Positions 1 through 8,632 of a DNA stretch of 39,414 nt are shown piece by piece. The first letter of the stretch is position 1, and each line of letters begins with the position of its first letter. The DNA is from Gammaproteobacteria bacterium. GTDB taxonomy: Bacteria > Pseudomonadota > Gammaproteobacteria > S012-40. Made by a program: the position numbers and the translations under genes. The notes beneath the pieces are model-generated. The model was not told the origin of the DNA. It saw only the letters and a list, made by a program, of their open reading frames with translations, and searched no databases. The stretch is taken from contig JAOUJM010000018.1 in NCBI GenBank assembly GCA_029883265.1, positions 1 through 39,414 of the forward strand. Direction: 5' to 3'.

Positions 1-2
1 CA

Positions 3-995
3 GGTAGTAACGCTCGCTTGGGTGCTGGGAAATATTTGGTAGCCGAAGCTGATGAAAGCGACGCTTCGTTTCTATTTCTACAACCAATGATGGCGATTGT
101 CACAAATATTGATATGGACCATATGGGTACCTATGACGGCGATTTTAATCGCCTTCGCCAAACGTTTGTTGAATTTCTACAGCATCTGCCTTTTTATGGC
201 TTAGCCGTTATGTGTGCGGATGATCCGGTTGTGCGTGAAATTTTGCCTGAAGTTAATCGTCCTGTTAAAACCTATGGCTTGCATGATAGTAGTGATATAT
301 GTGCATGTAATACTAAACAAAAAGGGAATTTAACTGAGTTTGATGTTGTTGTTAATGACGAGACTTTGATGCATATCAAACTTAATATGCCAGGTTTGCA
401 CAATGTACAAAACGCTTTAGCAGCGATAAGTATTGCCTTGGAGCTTGGTGTAGAGCCGAAAATTATTTGTCAGGCACTAGCGAGGTTTGAAGGTATTGGT
501 CGTCGTTTTCAGATCTATGGCGATTTGGAATTGCAAAGTGGTAGTGCCATGTTGGTGGATGATTATGGTCACCATCCACGCGAATTGGAAACCACACTAC
601 AAGCAATTCGAGATGGCTGGCCGGAACGACGTCTGGTTTTAGTGTTTCAACCTCACCGATATAGCCGTACTCGTGATTTATTTGAAGATTTTGTGCGAGT
701 GCTTTCACAGGCGGATGTTTTAGTGTTAACCGAAGTTTATGCCGCAGGAGAAGAGCCTATTGCGGGTGCAGACGGTCGATCACTTATGCGTGCGATTCGA
801 ATGCAAAGTAGCAATGATTGTGTGTTTGTGGAATCACTTGAAGAACTACCCAGTTTATTAGGACGTATTTTACAAGCGAATGATGTTGTCGTAACTATGG
901 GCGCGGGTAATGTCGGTACTATGCCAGCGCGTCTGATTGCAGATGCACCGCTTACACCGACCATGAGTACGGTTGCACAAGAGGTGCAACATTAA
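3..995 (+). CDS. murC: UDP-N-acetylmuramate--L-alanine ligase MurC (5' end missing)
   Basis: MurC joins L-alanine to UDP-MurNAc with ATP, the first amino-acid addition in cytoplasmic peptidoglycan precursor synthesis. The frame is open from base 3, so the gene starts outside the window and roughly the first third, including the nucleotide-binding N-terminus and P-loop, is missing. Visible are the central Mur ligase segment (LGAGKYLVAEADESDASF, then VTNIDMDHMGTYDGDF) and the C-terminal domain with VDDYGHHPRE and FQPHRYSRTRDLF, all typical of MurC rather than MurD/E/F. The TAA stop at 993-995 directly abuts the murB ATG, so the two are co-translated in the dcw operon. Identity is secure. Only the start is unknown. 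Confidence 0.97.
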   Translation, partial: GSNARLGAGKYLVAEADESDASFLFLQPMMAIVTNIDMDHMGTYDGDFNRLRQTFVEFLQHLPFYGLAVMCADDPVVREILPEVNRPVKTYGLHDSSDICACNTKQKGNLTEFDVVVNDETLMHIKLNMPGLHNVQNALAAISIALELGVEPKIICQALARFEGIGRRFQIYGDLELQSGSAMLVDDYGHHPRELETTLQAIRDGWPERRLVLVFQPHRYSRTRDLFEDFVRVLSQADVLVLTEVYAAGEEPIAGADGRSLMRAIRMQSSNDCVFVESLEELPSLLGRILQANDVVVTMGAGNVGTMPARLIADAPLTPTMSTVAQEVQH

Positions 996-1949
996 ATGCA
1001 GGCTATTAGTGAATGGAAACAAGTGGACAAGAAATTAATGCAAAACCAGGTTGATCAATTGCGCGGAACCTTGAGTTTGGATGAACCCATGTCCAAGCAT
1101 ACCTCGTGGCGCGTTGGTGGTCCGGCCGATCGTTTTTATCGTCCTGCCGATATTGAAGATCTTGTTTCCTTTCTTGTAGCTTTGCCTGAGCACGAGCCAC
1201 TGACATGGGTAGGTTTGGGTAGCAATTTATTAGTACGTGATGGCGGTATACGTGGAACCGTAATTTATACCACGAACCTTCTGAAACAAATTAACCGTTT
1301 GCCTGGCAATATTGTTCGCGTAGAAGCCGGTGTTACTTGTGCCAAAGTTTCGAAATTCTGTGCGCGAGAAAATTTGGTGAATGCGGAATTTCTTACCGGC
1401 ATACCCGGTACCATGGGTGGCGCACTAGCGATGAATGCTGGTGCATTTGGTGGCGAGACGTGGCCTATTGTGCAAAAAGTGGAGACGATTGATCGTTTTG
1501 GAGCACGGCATGTGCGTATGCCTAAAGATTTTGAAATTGCTTATCGTCATGTGGCTAGTGATCGCGAGGAATGGTTTATTGCTGCTTATTTACAGTTGCA
1601 GGTTGGTGACGGTGAATCCGCATTTGGCAAAATGAAAGCATTGCTAAATCAGCGCAACCAGACACAGCCGACTAATCTACCTAGTTGTGGTTCTGTTTTT
1701 CGAAACCCGGAAGGTGATCATGCCGCACGTTTGATCGAAGTCTCTGGACTCAAAGGATTTTGTCAGAATAACGCCTGTGTTTCAGAAAAACATGCAAATT
1801 TTATTGTGAACAATGGCGCGGCAAGCGCGAAGGATATCGAAGCGGTTATTGATCATGTAAGCATCGTTGTTAAACAGAAACAAGGTGTCGAACTTGTGCG
1901 GGAAGTGCGCGTAGTGGGTGAGCCAGGAATAAAGGTAAAACTTCCGTGA
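996..1949 (+). CDS. murB: UDP-N-acetylenolpyruvoylglucosamine reductase MurB
   Basis: MurB is the FAD/NADPH enzyme that reduces enolpyruvyl-UDP-GlcNAc to UDP-MurNAc. The 317-residue product shows the entry HTSWRVGGPAD, the FAD-binding stretches WVGLGSNLLVRDGG and GIPGTMGGALAMNAGAFGGE, and the active-site region SCGSVFRNPEGDHAARLIE, where the Ser of GSVF is the expected proton donor. The compact length and layout fit the shorter type II MurB family. The ATG at 996 follows the murC stop with no gap and has GAGG upstream at 981-984. An in-frame ATG at 1038 is a possible alternative, because the first residues are poorly conserved. Its TGA overlaps the GTG start of ddl. Confidence 0.96.
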   Translation: MQAISEWKQVDKKLMQNQVDQLRGTLSLDEPMSKHTSWRVGGPADRFYRPADIEDLVSFLVALPEHEPLTWVGLGSNLLVRDGGIRGTVIYTTNLLKQINRLPGNIVRVEAGVTCAKVSKFCARENLVNAEFLTGIPGTMGGALAMNAGAFGGETWPIVQKVETIDRFGARHVRMPKDFEIAYRHVASDREEWFIAAYLQLQVGDGESAFGKMKALLNQRNQTQPTNLPSCGSVFRNPEGDHAARLIEVSGLKGFCQNNACVSEKHANFIVNNGAASAKDIEAVIDHVSIVVKQKQGVELVREVRVVGEPGIKVKLP

Positions 1950-2872
1950 CAGATTATACAAAACTATTTGGAAAAGTTGCGGTGCTACTCGGCGGCAAGT
2001 CTGCCGAACGTGAGATTTCTCTGTTAAGTGGTGATGCCGTTTTACAAGCATTAAAACGTCAGGGTGTGGATGCACATGCGCTCGATGTGGGTGATGATGT
2101 GCTTGAACGCTTGCAGCAAGGTAAATTTGATCGAGTGTTTAATATGTTGCATGGACGTATGGGAGAAGATGGCGTTATACAAGGTGTGCTAGAGGTCATG
2201 GATTTACCCTATACAGGTAGTGGCGTGATGGCCTCGGCGATTTGCATGGACAAATTAAAAACCAAAGAAATATGGTGCGCGAATCAGTTGCCTACGCCAG
2301 AATTTCGCGTTGTTACTAAAGCAGACCAACTGGAGCAAGTTAATATTGAGCTTGGTTTTCCTGTGATCGTCAAACCGATTCATGAAGGATCAAGCATAGG
2401 TATGAGTAAAGTTACTCACGCTGATGAGCTCTATACTGCCTGGGAAACTGCGCGTGAATTTGATCATCAGGTTTTGATAGAAAAATGGGTGGTTGGTAAA
2501 GAATATACAGTCGCTATTCTGAATGATCAGGTGTTGCCCGCTATTTGTTTAGAAACGCCAAATGACTTTTATGATTTCGAAGCAAAATACAAATCCGATA
2601 CTACACGCTATCTTTGTCCTTGCGGTTTGCACGCGGAGCAGGAAGCAATTCTACATCGTTTATGTGAAAAAGCGTTTGCTGTGGTTGGAGCCTCCGGTTG
2701 GGGCCGAGTGGATTTAATGCTAGATGCGCAGCAGCAGCCTTGGTTGATAGAAGTTAATACGCTTCCTGGAATGACTGACCATAGTTTGGTACCCATGGCA
2801 GCGAAACAGGCAGGGATAAGCTTTGATGAGTTGGTGATTCGAATTTTAAATACGAGCTTTGAACATGAATAG
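1946..2872 (+). CDS. ddl: D-alanine--D-alanine ligase
   Basis: Ddl makes the D-Ala-D-Ala dipeptide used by MurF. The 308-residue protein has the family hallmarks in order: VLLGGKSAEREISLLSG near the N-terminus, HGRMGEDGVIQGVLE, the ATP-grasp loop VIVKPIHEGSSIGMSKV, and the C-terminal metal/substrate segment LIEVNTLPGMTDHSLVP. Translation most likely begins at GTG 1946, in a GTGA overlap with the murB stop. The alignment of the N-terminus (KVAVLLGGKSAE after 9 residues) fits this start. The gene lies in its usual place between murB and ftsQ and overlaps ftsQ by 8 bases, so expression is operonic. Confidence 0.97.
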   Translation: MTDYTKLFGKVAVLLGGKSAEREISLLSGDAVLQALKRQGVDAHALDVGDDVLERLQQGKFDRVFNMLHGRMGEDGVIQGVLEVMDLPYTGSGVMASAICMDKLKTKEIWCANQLPTPEFRVVTKADQLEQVNIELGFPVIVKPIHEGSSIGMSKVTHADELYTAWETAREFDHQVLIEKWVVGKEYTVAILNDQVLPAICLETPNDFYDFEAKYKSDTTRYLCPCGLHAEQEAILHRLCEKAFAVVGASGWGRVDLMLDAQQQPWLIEVNTLPGMTDHSLVPMAAKQAGISFDELVIRILNTSFEHE

Positions 2873-3632
2873 AACATCAGCAACACCGAAGCCCTTATTG
2901 GCAAAACTGAAGCGACTAACCATCGTGGTTTTGCTGGGCGTGAGCGTGGCTGTTGTATATGCTGGTTTGACTGCTTTAGGTAAGCAACAACTTTTTTCGA
3001 TTGAAAAAGTAGTGGTGGAAGGTGAGTTGAGCATGCTTCAACACGATCAGCTGATTCAAGCGGCAAGTGAAAACTTAAACGGTAACTTTTTTACCTTTGA
3101 TGTTGATCGCATGTATTCACAAGTGAAAGCGTTACAATGGGTGGAACAAGTTTGGGTTGATAGGGTTTGGCCTGACACTATCCGTCTGCGGGTAAAAGAG
3201 CAGCAGCCCGTTGCCTATTGGGGTGAAAAGTTTCTAATTAATCATGCCGGTGTTGTGTTCGAGCGAGGAGGTTTTAATAAAACCTTACCAGCATTCAACG
3301 GGCCGTGGGGCACGCAACAGGACATGTTGAAGATGTATTCGCGGCTTGAAACACAATTTTCAAATGCTGGGCTTGTTATTCAATCATTAGAAATGGATGA
3401 ACGTTTTGCCTGGCGTGCAATGCTGGATAACGGGGTTGAGCTAGTGTTGGGTCGCGCAACTATTGAAGAACGGGTGGTTCGTTTTGTTACTGCCTATGAG
3501 CAAAATTTACTAGAGAAAAAAGATCAGCTAAAGCGCGTGGATCTTCGTTATGGGCATGGGTTTGCGGTGTTGCATCAATCACAAAAAAAATCTGCGGCGC
3601 TGAATAATCAACAACAGCCAAAGGTGTTGTAA
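2865..3632 (+). CDS. ftsQ: Cell division protein FtsQ
   Basis: FtsQ is a bitopic inner-membrane divisome protein that bridges early cytoplasmic and late periplasmic components by binding FtsB/FtsL. A single transmembrane helix spans about residues 18-36 after a short basic cytoplasmic tail. It is followed by a POTRA domain beginning at FSIEKVVVEGELSML and including WVEQVWVDRVWPDTIRLRV, then the FtsQ beta domain. I chose ATG 2865 (product starts MNRTS). An in-frame TTG at 2859 would add two residues. The start overlaps the end of ddl by 8 bases and the TAA shares its last A with the ftsA ATG. Identification rests on both the domain pattern and its place in the dcw cluster. Confidence 0.95.
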   Translation: MNRTSATPKPLLAKLKRLTIVVLLGVSVAVVYAGLTALGKQQLFSIEKVVVEGELSMLQHDQLIQAASENLNGNFFTFDVDRMYSQVKALQWVEQVWVDRVWPDTIRLRVKEQQPVAYWGEKFLINHAGVVFERGGFNKTLPAFNGPWGTQQDMLKMYSRLETQFSNAGLVIQSLEMDERFAWRAMLDNGVELVLGRATIEERVVRFVTAYEQNLLEKKDQLKRVDLRYGHGFAVLHQSQKKSAALNNQQQPKVL

Positions 3633-4864
3633 TGGCAAAAAAACTAGAGAAAAATCTATTTGTTGGTTTAGATATTGGGACTTCGAAAGTGGTGGCCATT
3701 GTTTGTGAGATCACGCCAGAAGGTGATGTTGATATTGTCGGCTTAGGTTCACATCCTTCTCGAGGCCTTAAAAAAGGCGTGGTAGTTAATATTGAATCTA
3801 CGGTTCAATCGATTCAACGAGCGGTTGAAGAAGCAGAGCTAATGGCAGGTTGTCAAATCCATTCGGTATATGCGGGGATTGCAGGTAGTCATATTCGCAG
3901 TTTGAATTCACACGGCATAGTTGCTATTCGTGATAAAGAAGTTTTGCAGAGTGATGTGGATCGCGTTATCGATGCTGCAAAGGCAGTCGCCATTCCTGCG
4001 GATCAAAAAATACTTCACGTCTTGCCACAAGAATTCATTATTGATGAACAAGATAGTATTCGTGAGCCAGTGGGAATGTCAGGTGTTCGGCTTGAAGCAA
4101 AAGTTCACATGGTAACGGGTGCGGTTAGTGCGGCACAAAATATAGTTAAATGTGTGAAGCGCTGTGGATTAGAAGTGGATGATATAATCCTTGAACAGTT
4201 GGCGTCTGCGTATGCGGTTCTAACCGAAGACGAAAAAGAATTAGGTGTTTGCATGGTGGACATTGGTGGTGGTACCACTGATATTGCTGTGTTTACAGAT
4301 GGAGCGATACGCCATACAGCCGTCATTCCCATTGCCGGCGATCAGGTAACAAGCGATATTGCTGTGGCCTTGAGAACGCCGACACAACATGCTGAAGACA
4401 TAAAAATTAAATTTGCATGTGCGCTTACACAAATGGCGAGTCCTGAAGAAACAATTCAGGTGCCGAGTGTTGGTGATCGTCCGCCACGTCGATTGGCGAG
4501 ACAAACTTTAGCTGAAGTTGTCGAGCCGCGTTACGAGGAATTATTCACTTTAGTGCAAGCCGAACTCCGTCGCTGTGGTCTGGAAGATTTAGTTGCTGCG
4601 GGAATTGTTCTGACTGGTGGAAGCTCGAAAATGGAAGGTGCAGTCGAATTAGCAGAAGAAGTATTCCATATGCCGGTACGCCTAGGTGTACCTCAATATA
4701 TTTCTGGACTTGTAGACGTGGTGAAAAATCCCATTTATTCCACAGGTGTTGGTTTGCTACTTTATGGGCAAAAACACGGTGCTGATGGATATTCGCGAAA
4801 ACGGTTTGACAAGACTGAGGGTGTGTGGACGCGAATGAAAGAATGGTTTCAAGAAAATTTCTGA
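3632..4864 (+). CDS. ftsA: Cell division protein FtsA
   Basis: FtsA is the actin-like ATPase that tethers FtsZ to the membrane and recruits later division proteins. The 410-residue protein begins with the phosphate-1 motif FVGLDIGTSKVVAIV, carries MVDIGGGTTDIAVF as phosphate-2 and GIVLTGGSSKMEGA as the adenosine motif. It ends in an amphipathic membrane-targeting helix (GVWTRMKEWFQENF). The C-terminal tail directly after the core is as expected for a functional membrane anchor. The start codon overlaps the ftsQ stop by one base. About 100 bases separate it from ftsZ, enough for an extra ftsZ promoter, although none is convincing by eye. Confidence 0.97.
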   Translation: MAKKLEKNLFVGLDIGTSKVVAIVCEITPEGDVDIVGLGSHPSRGLKKGVVVNIESTVQSIQRAVEEAELMAGCQIHSVYAGIAGSHIRSLNSHGIVAIRDKEVLQSDVDRVIDAAKAVAIPADQKILHVLPQEFIIDEQDSIREPVGMSGVRLEAKVHMVTGAVSAAQNIVKCVKRCGLEVDDIILEQLASAYAVLTEDEKELGVCMVDIGGGTTDIAVFTDGAIRHTAVIPIAGDQVTSDIAVALRTPTQHAEDIKIKFACALTQMASPEETIQVPSVGDRPPRRLARQTLAEVVEPRYEELFTLVQAELRRCGLEDLVAAGIVLTGGSSKMEGAVELAEEVFHMPVRLGVPQYISGLVDVVKNPIYSTGVGLLLYGQKHGADGYSRKRFDKTEGVWTRMKEWFQENF

Positions 4865-4952
4865 CTATGTTGCATATAACAGAAGAAATTTTGTTTAGTG
4901 CGAAGTGGTTATCGGTAAAAAGAATTAAATGATTTAAAATGTGGACCTGGCG

Positions 4953-4959
4953 AAAGGAG
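4953..4959 (+). promoter_or_regulatory. Ribosome binding site of ftsZ
   Basis: The sequence AAAGGAG ends 7 bases before ATG 4967. It favours this ATG over the in-frame GTG at 4964 and is the strongest Shine-Dalgarno in the dcw segment, in keeping with the high FtsZ level cells need. Confidence 0.75.
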
Positions 4960-4966
4960 ACTGGTG

Positions 4967-6121
4967 ATGTTTGAAATAATGGATGCATACGCGCAAGACG
5001 CGATCATCAAAGTGATCGGTGTTGGTGGCGGTGGCGGTAATGCAGTCGAACATATGGTGAATGCGAACATTGAGGGTGTGGAATTTGTTTGTGCAAATAC
5101 AGACGCTCAAGCACTGCGCAATAGTTCGGCCAAGTTAGCATTGCAGCTCGGTGCAAATGTGACGCAAGGCTTAGGTGCAGGTGCAAATCCTGAAGTGGGT
5201 CGACAAGCTGCCTTAGAGGACCGTGAACGAATCATGGAAGTTTTAAGTGGTAGCAATATGGTATTTATTACTGCTGGAATGGGTGGTGGTACGGGTACTG
5301 GTGCTGCTCCAATTTTTGCTCAAGTTGCTAAAGAAATGGGAATTTTAACGGTTGCCGTTGTGACTAAACCATTTCCATTTGAAGGCAAAAAACGCATGCA
5401 CTTTGCTGAGGAGGGAATTTCTGAACTTGCGCAATACGTTGATTCACTTATCACGGTTCCTAATGAAAAACTACTTTCAGTGTTGGGTAAAAGCGTCAGT
5501 TTATTAGATGCATTTAAATCCGCAAACGATGTATTACTAAATGCAGTGCAAGGAATTGCAGAGCTCATTACGCGCCCAGGCTTGATCAATGTAGACTTTG
5601 CTGACGTGCGTACGGTGATGTCAGAAATGGGTATGGCAATGATGGGCTCTGGTCACGCAAAAGGAGAAAAACGCGCAAAGCAAGCAGCTGAAATGGCTAT
5701 CGCTAGTCCACTTCTTGAAGATGTGAGTTTGGCAGGTGCTAGAGGTATATTAGTTAATGTTACCGCTGGATTAGATGTTTCTATTGGAGAGTTTGAAGAA
5801 GTTGGAAACATGGTGAAAGGTTGTGCTTCGGAAAATGCAACAGTTGTGGTTGGCACAGTAATTGATCCTGAAATGACGGATGAGATTCGTGTTACCGTTG
5901 TTGCAACAGGAATTGGTCAACCTCTAGAAATGCCAGAATCAAAACCGGTCAAATTAGTAAAGAAAAATGACGGTGCGGTCGATTACGGTGCGCTAGATAG
6001 ACCAACTGTCATTCGAAACAAAAGTGCTGATGATTTTACTGCAGAAGGTAAATTGAAGTCTGCGAGTGGCGACATGGACTATCTTGATATACCTGCTTTC
6101 TTACGACGCCAGGCTGACTGA
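4967..6121 (+). CDS. ftsZ: Cell division protein FtsZ
   Basis: FtsZ is the tubulin-like GTPase that forms the Z ring. The 384-residue product has an N-terminal IKVIGVGGGGGNAVEHM, the tubulin signature GGGTGTGAAP, the T7-loop region DFADVRTVMSEMG, a variable linker from about residue 320, and the conserved C-terminal peptide DYLDIPAFLRRQAD that binds FtsA and ZipA. All catalytic elements are present. The start at ATG 4967 is fixed by an AAAGGAG site and gives the usual MFE... N-terminus. A gap of about 106 bases separates the stop from lpxC, with no clear terminator, so read-through into lpxC is possible. Confidence 0.98.
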   Translation: MFEIMDAYAQDAIIKVIGVGGGGGNAVEHMVNANIEGVEFVCANTDAQALRNSSAKLALQLGANVTQGLGAGANPEVGRQAALEDRERIMEVLSGSNMVFITAGMGGGTGTGAAPIFAQVAKEMGILTVAVVTKPFPFEGKKRMHFAEEGISELAQYVDSLITVPNEKLLSVLGKSVSLLDAFKSANDVLLNAVQGIAELITRPGLINVDFADVRTVMSEMGMAMMGSGHAKGEKRAKQAAEMAIASPLLEDVSLAGARGILVNVTAGLDVSIGEFEEVGNMVKGCASENATVVVGTVIDPEMTDEIRVTVVATGIGQPLEMPESKPVKLVKKNDGAVDYGALDRPTVIRNKSADDFTAEGKLKSASGDMDYLDIPAFLRRQAD

Positions 6122-6227
6122 AGCATGTAAATTTATTGTCTAGAATTGTGATGAGCGTCACTAGGAAGCAGGTTATGAGTATGTTAACATCGCGGCCTCT
6201 TCGCCGTAGATAAAACCGGAATTGAGT

Positions 6228-7139
6228 ATGATCAAGCAGCGCACATTAAAAAATGCAATTCGAGCCACTGGTATAGGATTACATACTGGTCAAAAAATAT
6301 ACTTAACACTCAGGCCAGCGGCTGCTGATAGTGGAATAGTTTTTCGACGTGTGGATTTGGACTCTCCAGTTGAGATTGCTGCAAGAGCTGAAAATGTGGG
6401 TGATACTCGATTATCCACCACCTTGGTAAAGGAAAATATTAGTGTATCAACTGTTGAGCATTTATTATCCGCTTTTGCTGGCTTGGGTATTGATAATGCT
6501 TATGTTGATGTGAGCGCCCCGGAAGTCCCAATTATGGATGGAAGTGCGGGGCCATTTGTGTTCTTAATTCAGTCCGCTGGTGTTGAAGAACAAAATAAAG
6601 CCAAACGGTTTATCCGAATTAAAGAGCATATACGTGTCGAAGAAGGTGACAAGTGGGCGAGTTTTAAACCATTTGAAGGTTTCAAAGTTTCTTTTAGTAT
6701 AGATTTTAAGCATCCCGTCTTTGATGATAAGTATAAGAAAACAGTTGTTGATTTCTCGACCACTTCTTTTGTAAAAGAAGTAAGTCGTGCCAGAACATTT
6801 GGGTTTACACGCGATATTGAAATGTTGCGAGAAAATAATTTGATTCTAGGTGGTAGCCCGGATAATGCCATTGTGATTGACGATTACCGTGTCTTAAATG
6901 CGGATGGGCTGCGCTACGACGATGAATTTGTGAAGCATAAAGTTCTAGATGCTATTGGTGACCTTTATTTATTAGGTCACAGCTTGATCGGGCAATTTGA
7001 AGGTCACAAATCAGGACATGCATTAAATAATAAACTCTTAAGATCTCTACTTGAAAATGAATCCGCATGGGAGCTGGTTACTTTTGAAGAGAATCAAGGT
7101 ATGCCAATTTCTTATATGCAACCGGCTCATATTGGTTAA
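6228..7139 (+). CDS. lpxC: UDP-3-O-acyl-N-acetylglucosamine deacetylase LpxC
   Basis: LpxC is the zinc deacetylase that commits UDP-acyl-GlcNAc to lipid A synthesis. The 303-residue protein is of normal length. It begins [20 protein letters not shown] and contains the zinc-ligand segments [17 protein letters not shown] and [18 protein letters not shown]. The catalytic His lies in the late [12 protein letters not shown] segment. ATG 6228 is preferred over an in-frame TTG at 6222 because the family starts with MIKQRTL and ACCGGA lies 7 bases upstream. It is the last plus-strand gene of the dcw cluster and converges with dciA. No strong terminator is visible in the 55 bases between them. Confidence 0.97.
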   Translation: MIKQRTLKNAIRATGIGLHTGQKIYLTLRPAAADSGIVFRRVDLDSPVEIAARAENVGDTRLSTTLVKENISVSTVEHLLSAFAGLGIDNAYVDVSAPEVPIMDGSAGPFVFLIQSAGVEEQNKAKRFIRIKEHIRVEEGDKWASFKPFEGFKVSFSIDFKHPVFDDKYKKTVVDFSTTSFVKEVSRARTFGFTRDIEMLRENNLILGGSPDNAIVIDDYRVLNADGLRYDDEFVKHKVLDAIGDLYLLGHSLIGQFEGHKSGHALNNKLLRSLLENESAWELVTFEENQGMPISYMQPAHIG

Positions 7140-7194
7140 TCTTGCCAAATACTAGGTTATATTGAACACTCACATAGTTTTTGTGTTTCATATA

Positions 7195-7506
7195 TTAGTT
7201 AGGTTTAATTCGAACCTCGATTTCAGTGAATTGTTCGAATTCTGGAGCCGTTCTAAGTTGTACAAGTATTTCTATAGACTGGAAACGAATTCGGGTTGCC
7301 CAAGCCGAATTTGAGGTAAATAGGATTAATTTTGTCTGTCTGATATTTGCGATTGAGCATTGTTTGCTTATTGAGTCAGGAATTATTGAGCAAAATAAGT
7401 CGTTTAAATGTTGTAATTGTCCAGCTCTTTGGAGTAACCTTTCGAGGCTGGATGTATTAGAGCTAGCAAGAATGCTGGCGATTTGTTTTGGGTGTTGTTT
7501 AGCCAT
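7195..7506 (-). CDS. dciA: DciA-type replicative helicase loader (DUF721), short form
   Basis: DciA (DUF721) promotes loading of the replicative helicase DnaB in bacteria lacking DnaC/DnaI. The 103-residue product shows the family pattern: LERLLQRAGQLQHLNDLF, then IPDSISKQCSIANI, then LILFTSNSAWATRIRFQSIEIL, ending in EIEVRIKPN. This is the KH-like domain. Characterised homologues continue for roughly another 40-50 disordered residues, which are missing here. Position supports the call, since a DUF721 gene lies between lpxC and the M23 peptidase gene upstream of secA in Pseudomonas. It is on the minus strand, convergent with lpxC and divergent from the peptidase gene 63 bases away. A plus-strand open frame over the same bases has no recognisable content. 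Confidence 0.85.
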   Translation of the reverse strand: MAKQHPKQIASILASSNTSSLERLLQRAGQLQHLNDLFCSIIPDSISKQCSIANIRQTKLILFTSNSAWATRIRFQSIEILVQLRTAPEFEQFTEIEVRIKPN

Positions 7507-7569
7507 TCTTTATAAAGATCAAATAGGTGAAGACGATACTATAAAGCAACGAAGGGAAGTATTTGTATC

Positions 7570-8493
7570 ATGAGCGTAATCCTCGTTACAAGTCGTTCCG
7601 GTAGAACGAAGAAAATTCATTTTGGTAGTGTTCAAATGACACTGCTGGGGGTTGCTTTTTGCTTTATTATTGCCGGCGCTGTCTATCTCGGCATGCAAAA
7701 TGGCCAATCAAAAACCCGCCCATTAGCCATGGTTTCTGTGATGCAGAAAGAATTAGAGCATCAAAATCATGAGCTTAATAGCGTTACTTTAGCCGCAGAA
7801 GAAAATATGAATGCTTTGGCAGTACGACTTGGTCAAATGCAGGCACATGTAATTCGTCTCGATGCCTTAGGTGAGCGATTAATTGAAAAAGCCAAGCTTA
7901 GCCGAGGAGAATTTGATTTTCGTAGTTCACCCGGTCAAGGTGGGCCTAGTTCTAGCGACTCGAATCGGGGAGAAGCAATGACTATCCCTGATTTCATTAG
8001 GGCTATGGGTGAACTTGATCAGCAAATTGAGCATCGTTCACTTCAGCTTGGTGTGCTTGAAACCATGCTAATGAACAGAGAACTTCAGGATGAGGTGTAT
8101 CCGGCTGGGCGTCCTGTTAGGCGTGGTTGGGTATCATCCTATTATGGTTTTCGTACTGATCCGTTTAATGGTCGTATAGCACACCATGACGGTATTGATA
8201 TCGCCGGCAAAGAAGGTTCTGAGATTATCGCTGTTGCAGCAGGTGTTGTGACTTGGGCAGGAAGACGTTATGGATACGGTAATTTAGTTGAAGTTAACCA
8301 TGGCAATGGTTATGTCACTCGCTACGCACATAATAAAGATGTGTTAGTCAATGTTGGTACGACGGTTAAAAAAGGCCACGTGCTAGCGCAGATGGGTTCA
8401 AGTGGACGATCAACTGGTCCCCATGTACATTTTGAGGTTATAAAAAATGGCCGCGTTGTTGACCCAATGAAATATATTCGAGCCTCTCGTTAA
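7570..8493 (+). CDS. Membrane-anchored M23 family metallopeptidase
   Basis: This is a LytM/M23 zinc endopeptidase expected to cut peptidoglycan cross-bridges in the periplasm. The 307-residue protein has a short basic N-terminus, one transmembrane helix near residues 20-40, a helical, coiled-coil-like region (about 50-180) and a C-terminal M23 domain. Zinc ligands are visible in HHDGIDIAG (H-x3-D) and HVHFE (HxH), so the enzyme looks catalytically competent rather than an EnvC/NlpD-like activator. ATG 7570 has AAGGGA upstream. The gene precedes secA as in Pseudomonas, but a strong terminator separates the two. Its substrate and any partner amidase cannot be told from sequence. Confidence 0.9.
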   Translation: MSVILVTSRSGRTKKIHFGSVQMTLLGVAFCFIIAGAVYLGMQNGQSKTRPLAMVSVMQKELEHQNHELNSVTLAAEENMNALAVRLGQMQAHVIRLDALGERLIEKAKLSRGEFDFRSSPGQGGPSSSDSNRGEAMTIPDFIRAMGELDQQIEHRSLQLGVLETMLMNRELQDEVYPAGRPVRRGWVSSYYGFRTDPFNGRIAHHDGIDIAGKEGSEIIAVAAGVVTWAGRRYGYGNLVEVNHGNGYVTRYAHNKDVLVNVGTTVKKGHVLAQMGSSGRSTGPHVHFEVIKNGRVVDPMKYIRASR

Positions 8494-8517
8494 TTTAAAA
8501 AGAATAATTATGCAATG

Positions 8518-8548
8518 AAAACCGGCTTTTTAGCCGGTTTTCTGTTTT
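8518..8548 (+). terminator. Rho-independent terminator after the M23 peptidase gene
   Basis: A perfect 10-bp stem, AAAACCGGCT (8518-8527) with AGCCGGTTTT (8532-8541), closes a 4-base loop. It is followed by a T-rich tract (ctgttttt). It ends the peptidase transcript 25 bases after its stop and insulates secA. Confidence 0.85.
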
Positions 8549-8587
8549 TGTGTGTAGTATTACTAATGCAATAAATTAGATTCAGAT

Positions 8588-8593
8588 TATAAT
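8588..8593 (+). promoter_or_regulatory. Candidate -10 box of the secA promoter
   Basis: A perfect TATAAT lies 39 bases before the secA ATG, in the stretch left after the upstream terminator. No good -35 hexamer sits at 16-18 bases upstream, so the promoter is inferred mainly from the -10 match and from the need for a promoter downstream of the terminator. Confidence 0.45.
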
Positions 8594-8632
8594 ATCCCCC
8601 TTTGTCAAAATACTGAGAAGTCTAGGAAAACC

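Noticed and set aside
6148-6161. GTGA-N6-TCAC inverted repeat between ftsZ and lpxC
   Set aside because: Only four base pairs per arm and not placed against a convincing promoter; easily chance.
7226-7573. A 115-codon plus-strand open frame overlapping dciA
   Set aside because: Its product has no recognisable domain and the minus strand over the same bases encodes a clear DUF721/DciA protein in its expected genomic place.
8494-8632. A secM-like arrest peptide gene upstream of secA
   Set aside because: The space is too short and holds a terminator and promoter-like DNA. The upstream gene is an M23 peptidase.
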